From Bifidobacterium breve (GTDB taxonomy: Bacteria; Actinomycetota; Actinomycetes; S36-B12): 23,424 nt of DNA. A model generated the notes under the pieces. It saw only the letters and a program-made list of their open reading frames with translations. It was not told the origin of the DNA and made no database searches. This document shows, piece by piece, positions 16,430 through 23,424 of the stretch (the stretch's first letter is position 1; every line of letters starts with the position of its first letter). The stretch is from contig CAMBQX010000005.1 of NCBI GenBank assembly GCA_945870085.1, positions 1-23,424 of the forward strand, read 5' to 3'. The translations under genes and the position numbers were made by a program.

Positions 16430-16906
16430 TTACGCCAGGACGATGCTGTCGCCCTGCACCGCGATGGAGGCAGCCGTCAGCCCCTCCACAGCCGGGCCTT
16501 GCACCACGGCGCCGTCTTCGGCCGAAAACAGTGACCCGTGGCACGGACAAACAATTTGGTTTTCCGCCACCTCGGAGACTAGGCAGCCCTGATGTGGGCA
16601 GATCGCGGTAAAAGCCTTGAAAGTGCCAGCTGTCGGCTGGGTAATTACGATAGGTGGTTCGGGGACGATCACTCCCCCGCCGACGGGAATCTCACTTACC
16701 GATGCCAACGCCCCAGCTGCCGGTGTGGTCGCGGGCGCCGTAGTCGGAGTGGCGGCGGCCGGCGCCCCGGAAGCCGATGCGCCAGTGGTCGCTTCGGTTG
16801 TAGTCGATCCTGCTCCCCCACAGGCCGCCAAGGCCCCACCGGCAAGTACCAAGCCGCCCGCGGTCAAAATCCTGCGGCGCTGAACATCTACGTGCTCGGT
16901 TTCCAT
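16430..16906 (-). CDS. Secreted Rieske [2Fe-2S] lipoprotein
   Basis: This 158-residue protein starts with a twin-arginine-like RRRILTAGG (10-18) and ends its signal at LAAC with Cys29, so it should be exported by Tat and anchored by lipidation. A linker of about 37 residues rich in Ala, Thr, Ser and Pro follows. The Rieske fold has CPHQGC (103-108) and CPCHGS (120-125). Cys103, His105, Cys120 and His123 would bind the cluster; Cys108 and Cys122 are placed for the disulfide and Ser125 for the hydrogen bond seen in high-potential bc1-type Rieske proteins. A GPA sequence (137-139) resembles their proline loop. It lacks the long membrane anchor of QcrA. The electron partner is unknown. The ATG has an AAGGAGA site about 5 nt upstream, 16 nt after uvrA. 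Confidence 0.92.
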   Translation of the reverse strand: METEHVDVQRRRILTAGGLVLAGGALAACGGAGSTTTEATTGASASGAPAAATPTTAPATTPAAGALASVSEIPVGGGVIVPEPPIVITQPTAGTFKAFTAICPHQGCLVSEVAENQIVCPCHGSLFSAEDGAVVQGPAVEGLTAASIAVQGDSIVLA

Positions 16907-16922
16907 GATTTCTCCTTAGTCG

Positions 16923-19793
<2,871 letters not shown>

Positions 19794-19835
19794 TAGGAAG
19801 CCTCCGGGGAATCGGGTTTCCGCCTTGAATTGGAC

Positions 19836-19840
19836 GGAGA
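19836..19840 (+). promoter_or_regulatory. Ribosome binding site fixing the MBL-hydrolase start
   Basis: GGAGA, 5 nt before the ATG at 19846. It decides against longer in-frame starts that would run back over uvrA. Confidence 0.7.
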
Positions 19841-19845
19841 CGCAA

Positions 19846-20499
19846 ATGTATACCGGAAAGGTAAAAGTCGGTGGCCGTGCCGATGTCCACGAGCTTTACA
19901 ACCTCAGTGTCAGCAAGCTTGCTGTGGGGCCCTACAACAACAACGCCTACCTCCTTCGCTGTCGGCGAACAGGGGTTCAGCTCCTAATTGACGCCCCGAG
20001 TGAACCAGTGCAGCTTCTTGCACTCATTGGAGCCGACGGCATCCAGACCGTGATTACCACCCATAGCCACCATGACCACTGGGGAGCACTCGTGGAGGTG
20101 ATTGCAGCCACCGGCGCTCAAACGGCTGCGCATTTCCTCGACGCACCCGATATCCCGGTCCCAACCGATCGCCTGCTGGCAGATCAAGATGAAGTGGCTT
20201 TTGGAGACTGCACCCTGACCGCCATCCACCTGGTCGGGCATACCCCTGGATCAATTGCCCTTCTCTACCGTGATCCAGATGGCCCCCCGCATCTATTTAC
20301 TGGTGACTGTCTATTCCCCGGCGGTGTTGGTAATACCGAGCAGGATGCGGCCCGCTTTACGTCGCTCCTGGGTGATGTGACAACAAAACTTTTCGACCGC
20401 CTGCCCGATGAGACCTGGGTCTATCCGGGGCACGGACATGACACCGATATTGGCAGCGAACGGCCCAATCTAGCTACTTGGCGTGAGCGCGGCTGGTAA
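19846..20499 (+). CDS. Metallo-beta-lactamase-fold hydrolase (glyoxalase II-like)
   Basis: The 217-residue protein has a complete binuclear metal site: His73, His75, Asp77 and His78 in THSHHDHWG, His132 in GHTPGS, bridging Asp154 in FTGDCLFPGG, and His196 in YPGHGHDT. This places it in the small MBL-fold thioesterase/hydroxyacylglutathione-hydrolase-like group; the true substrate is not known. Actinobacteria usually use mycothiol rather than glutathione, so a glutathione thioester substrate is unlikely. A homologue next to uvrA is a known actinobacterial neighbourhood, including mycobacteria. The ATG at 19846 has GGAGA upstream; the frame is open further back but overlaps uvrA antisense. It converges with terC 39 bp downstream. 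Confidence 0.93.
   Translation: MYTGKVKVGGRADVHELYNLSVSKLAVGPYNNNAYLLRCRRTGVQLLIDAPSEPVQLLALIGADGIQTVITTHSHHDHWGALVEVIAATGAQTAAHFLDAPDIPVPTDRLLADQDEVAFGDCTLTAIHLVGHTPGSIALLYRDPDGPPHLFTGDCLFPGGVGNTEQDAARFTSLLGDVTTKLFDRLPDETWVYPGHGHDTDIGSERPNLATWRERGW
19966..19979 (+). promoter_or_regulatory. LexA/SOS-box-like palindrome upstream of uvrA, inside the MBL gene
   Basis: CGAAC-AGGG-GTTCA resembles the actinobacterial SOS box core CGAACNNNNGTTCG with one mismatch. It lies about 170 bp upstream of the uvrA start codon but within MBL coding sequence. A match this good is expected by chance about once in a window of this size, so it is weak. Confidence 0.2.
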
Positions 20500-20538
20500 A
20501 TATTATTGGCGCTGGCCTTGTCGATCTCGCGCGCCTAG

Positions 20539-21477
20539 TCAGTCGGGGGATTTGGTGCGCAGGCTCGCGACAATGGTAATGCTAAGCACCGCAACTATAA
20601 ACACCAACGAAAACCAAACAGGTATTAGTGGGACTGGTATTTCGGTGGTTGCGTGAATAGCCTCAAGAACTAACTTGACGCCGATGAATGTCAAGATAAT
20701 CGCCAAGCCCTTGTTCAAGTGATGTAACTTGGTGAGGAATCCCTTTAGCAGGAAAAATAATTGGCGTAGGCCCATCAAGGCAAACGCATTAGCTGCAAAT
20801 ACGAGATACGCCTCACTGGTGATTCCGAATACAGCCGGGATACTGTCCAGTGCAAAAAGCAGATCGGTGGTCCCGATGGCAATCATCACCATCGCCATCG
20901 GGGTTAGCATCCGGTGACCATCAATACGCACAGTTAGCGCCGTGCCGTGAAACTCAGTGGTGGTCGGAAATCTGCGCCCAACAAAACGTACAAATCCATT
21001 GCCTTCAGGGTCAGGGTCACCACCCTTATCCGTCCAGACCTTGTAGGCCGTATAAAACAAGAAGGCACCAAAAAGGAAAAATACGCCAGTGAATCGGGCA
21101 ATAAGTTCAGCTCCAATGACGATAAGAACGGCCCGCAAGATCAGCGCAATTACAATTCCAACAAGCAACACCCGATGCTGGTGCACATCTGGTACCGCGA
21201 AGGCCGTCATGATGATCAAGAAGACGAAAAGGTTGTCAACACTGAGTGAATACTCGGTCAGGTATCCGGCCGTGAACTGCCCAGCGAAAGACCACCCAAA
21301 GTAGAACCCCACGAATATCGCGAAAAGGACCGCCAGAGAGATGTAGAAAACTACCCAGCGTGCCGCATCCGTCGAGCCAAAATGGTGCGGGCGTCGATCA
21401 ACAATTATTAGGTCAACCGTGATGATCCCGATAAGTCCAACTACGGTCACAGCCCACAGCCACATCGGCACATCCAT
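20539..21477 (-). CDS. TerC family integral membrane protein
   Basis: TerC/Alx proteins are polytopic membrane proteins linked to tellurite resistance and, in better studied cases, to manganese export or metal supply to exported proteins. The 312-residue protein has about eight or nine hydrophobic helices. It carries both family motifs: TEYSLSVDNLFVF (74-86) and TTDLLFALDSIPA (203-215), whose acidic residues Glu75, Asp81, Asp205 and Asp211 probably form the metal path. The ATG overlaps the uvrB stop by one base (TGATG), with GAGAGG upstream, so it is translationally coupled to uvrB. No yybP-ykoY riboswitch can lie between them. The metal and the physiological role here are inferred from the family. 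Confidence 0.93.
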   Translation of the reverse strand: MDVPMWLWAVTVVGLIGIITVDLIIVDRRPHHFGSTDAARWVVFYISLAVLFAIFVGFYFGWSFAGQFTAGYLTEYSLSVDNLFVFLIIMTAFAVPDVHQHRVLLVGIVIALILRAVLIVIGAELIARFTGVFFLFGAFLFYTAYKVWTDKGGDPDPEGNGFVRFVGRRFPTTTEFHGTALTVRIDGHRMLTPMAMVMIAIGTTDLLFALDSIPAVFGITSEAYLVFAANAFALMGLRQLFFLLKGFLTKLHHLNKGLAIILTFIGVKLVLEAIHATTEIPVPLIPVWFSLVFIVAVLSITIVASLRTKSPD

Positions 21478-23424
21478 CAGTTAGCCTCTCTCATCCCGCG
21501 CAACTCACGCTTTAGATCGCCGACTTCATCCCGCAAACGGGCGGCGAGTTCGAAATGCAAATCGGCCGCGGCCTGATGCATCTGCTTGGTCAAATCGTCG
21601 ATCAGTGAAACTAGTTCGGTTTCGGGCGCACCCGCCATGCGAGAGCTCTTGAGCCTGTTAGTAGATTCTTGCATGAGTGCCGCAGTGTCTGCATCTTCCC
21701 TAGCCAAAAGATCGGTTATATCTGCGATCTTCTTTCGGAGCGGCTGCGGATCAACACCATGTGACTCATTGAAGGCAACCTGAATTGCCCGTCGACGATT
21801 GGTCTCATCGATCGCTTTTCGCATGGATGGTGTAATTTTATCGGCGTACATATGTACCTGACCCGACACATTTCGTGCGGCTCGCCCAATCGTCTGGATC
21901 AAAGACGTTTCAGATCTCAAAAACCCTTCCTTGTCGGCATCAAGGATGGCAACAAGGGAGACCTCTGGCAGGTCAAGGCCCTCCCGCAAAAGATTGATGC
22001 CCACTAGTACATCGAAGACGCCAAGTCTTAACTCTCTGAGCAGTTCAACTCGCCGTAACGTGTCGACCTCCGAGTGGAGGTATTGCACTCGAACCCCATT
22101 TTCGACCAAGTAATCGGTTAGATCCTCGGCCATTCTCTTGGTTAAGGTGGTAACGAGCACGCGCTCACTCCTAAGGGCACGATGTCGAATTTCGTCCATC
22201 AGATCATCAATCTGCCCTTGGGTTGGCTTCACCACCACCTCCGGGTCGACCAACCCGGTTGGCCGAATAACTTGCTGCACCACGTCGCCTTCGACCTTGC
22301 CAAGTTCATATGACCCGGGTGTGGCCGACAGATAAACCGTTTGGCCGATGCGCTCTGAGAACTCGGTGAACCGAAGCGGCCGGTTATCCATGGCACTCGG
22401 CAGCCTGAAACCATGCTCCACCAAGGTGCGTTTACGGCTCATGTCGCCCTCATACATGGCACCGATCTGCGGCACTGTTACATGCGACTCATCTATCACC
22501 ATAAGAAAATCATCGGGGAAATAGTCGATCAGACAGTTAGGTGGGCTACCAGGCTCGCGACCATCGATATGGCGTGAGTAGTTCTCAATACCGGCGCAAC
22601 TGCCGACCTGGCGCATCATTTCGATGTCATAGGTGGTTCGCATCCGCAGCCGCTGCGCCTCAAGGAGTTTGCCCTGCCCTTCGAACTCGGCTAGTCGTAG
22701 CTCCAACTCAGCTTCGATTCCCGCTATTGCGCGATCCATTCGCTCCGGGCCGGCCACGTAGTGAGTTGCCGGGAATACGTAGATCTCTTGATCCTCGGTG
22801 AGGATTTCACCCGTAACCGGATGCAGGGACATCAACCTTTCGATCTCATCGCCAAACATCTCAATCCGTACGGGATGGTCTTCATAAACCGGGTAGACCT
22901 CAACTGTGTCGCCCCGGACCCTAAATGTGCCTCGCTGAAATGCGATGTCATTTCGCGTATATTGGATGTCGACGAATGCCCGGAGTAATGTATCGCGCTC
23001 CATGGTCTCACCTACGCGTAGCCGCACCATGCGATCGACATACTCCTGCGGTGTTCCGAGGCCATAAATTGCCGATACCGTTGCAACAACCAAAACATCA
23101 CGCCGCGTTAGCAGACTGTTCGTGGCTGAATGACGCAGTCGCTGGACTTCTTCATTCAGCGAAGAATCCTTTTCAATATAGGTATCACTTTGTGGCAGGT
23201 ATGCCTCAGGTTGGTAGTAGTCGTAATATGAGACGAAATACTCAACCGCATTATTCGGCAATAATTCTCGAAATTCAGTGGCCAATTGTGCGGCCAAGGT
23301 CTTATTCGGGGCCATCACCAAAGCCGGTCGCTGCAGTGCTTCGACCAGCCATGCGGTCGTCGCGCTTTTGCCCGTACCCGTGGCCCCCAGTAGCACGTTG
23401 TCACGCTCACCGGCCAGAATCCGC
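21477..23424 (-). CDS. uvrB: Excinuclease ABC subunit B, N terminus cut by window end
   Basis: UvrB is the helicase-like subunit that verifies damage and recruits UvrC. About 648 residues are present and roughly 45-50 N-terminal ones lie outside the window, because the frame stays open to the edge and Walker A (GATGTGKS) is right at the beginning. Other landmarks are the beta-hairpin region YFVSYYDYYQPEAYLPQSD, the Walker B-like VIDESHV, DNRPLRFTEF, YLSATPGSYE, helicase motif V NLLREGLDLPEVSLVAILD and motif VI QTIGRAARN. The last 40 residues form the UVR domain that meets UvrC. The GTG at 23396 is internal. terC follows with a 1-nt overlap. Confidence 0.98.
   Translation of the reverse strand, partial: RILAGERDNVLLGATGTGKSATTAWLVEALQRPALVMAPNKTLAAQLATEFRELLPNNAVEYFVSYYDYYQPEAYLPQSDTYIEKDSSLNEEVQRLRHSATNSLLTRRDVLVVATVSAIYGLGTPQEYVDRMVRLRVGETMERDTLLRAFVDIQYTRNDIAFQRGTFRVRGDTVEVYPVYEDHPVRIEMFGDEIERLMSLHPVTGEILTEDQEIYVFPATHYVAGPERMDRAIAGIEAELELRLAEFEGQGKLLEAQRLRMRTTYDIEMMRQVGSCAGIENYSRHIDGREPGSPPNCLIDYFPDDFLMVIDESHVTVPQIGAMYEGDMSRKRTLVEHGFRLPSAMDNRPLRFTEFSERIGQTVYLSATPGSYELGKVEGDVVQQVIRPTGLVDPEVVVKPTQGQIDDLMDEIRHRALRSERVLVTTLTKRMAEDLTDYLVENGVRVQYLHSEVDTLRRVELLRELRLGVFDVLVGINLLREGLDLPEVSLVAILDADKEGFLRSETSLIQTIGRAARNVSGQVHMYADKITPSMRKAIDETNRRRAIQVAFNESHGVDPQPLRKKIADITDLLAREDADTAALMQESTNRLKSSRMAGAPETELVSLIDDLTKQMHQAAADLHFELAARLRDEVGDLKRELRGMREAN

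Noticed and set aside
16403..16432. Rieske gene and uvrC in the same frame, separated by a single TAA and a short open stretch
   Set aside because: Read-through could join them on paper, but the stop is normal, both products are full length, and an exported lipoprotein fused to a nuclease makes no sense.
20500..20538. GGCGC...GCGCC inverted repeat between the MBL gene and terC
   Set aside because: A 5-bp stem with a long loop and no T-run; too weak to call a terminator.

Overview
The window looks like the chromosome of an actinomycete (Actinomycetota) with moderate GC, mid-50s % by eye. This rests on OpcA next to glucose-6-phosphate dehydrogenase, an RbpA-family protein beside secG, WhiA in the rapZ-yvcK-whiA-gap cluster, GTG starts, TANNNT -10-like boxes with almost no 5' leader, and a sequence style typical of actinobacterial homologues. 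It is likely an uncultured or aquatic lineage rather than a high-GC Streptomyces or Mycobacterium, but the genus cannot be named from this sequence.

Layout. (1) 1-538: the 3' part of ctaA (heme A synthase) on +, overlapping tail to tail with ctaB (heme O synthase) on -. (2) 1510-7884: a tight + strand pentose-phosphate operon tkt-tal-zwf-opcA-pgl, with 1-4 nt overlaps at most junctions. (3) 7927-19793: an unbroken minus-strand run of eleven genes. In transcription order they are uvrA, a Tat/lipoprotein-type Rieske protein, uvrC, rapZ, yvcK, whiA, gap, pgk, tpiA, secG and an RbpA-family gene. (4) 19846-20499: a metallo-beta-lactamase-fold hydrolase on +, divergent from uvrA. (5) 20539-23424: uvrB (5' end cut by the window edge) followed by terC on -, coupled by a 1-nt overlap.

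How the genes fit together. zwf, its assembly factor OpcA and pgl form the oxidative pentose-phosphate entry, and tkt and tal the non-oxidative branch. They meet head-on with gap-pgk-tpiA of lower glycolysis, so two central-carbon units converge near 7.9 kb. The glycolytic genes share a strand with yvcK, rapZ and whiA (cell-wall precursor balance and development) and with uvrA/uvrC. uvrB lies close by, so all three subunits of the UvrABC excision nuclease are in the window. ctaA and ctaB supply heme A for cytochrome oxidase.

All genes look intact apart from the two cut by the window edges. There is no gap above 300 bp (the largest is about 90 bp). I saw no tRNA, rRNA, CRISPR array, insertion sequence, phage gene or attachment site. 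I found no undescribed system. The region is a conserved actinobacterial core neighbourhood, and the most interesting points are subtle: a secG-linked RbpA variant, a high-potential-type Rieske lipoprotein inside the repair-gene run, apparent leaderless promoters, and a small 11-bp tandem repeat at the end of pgl.
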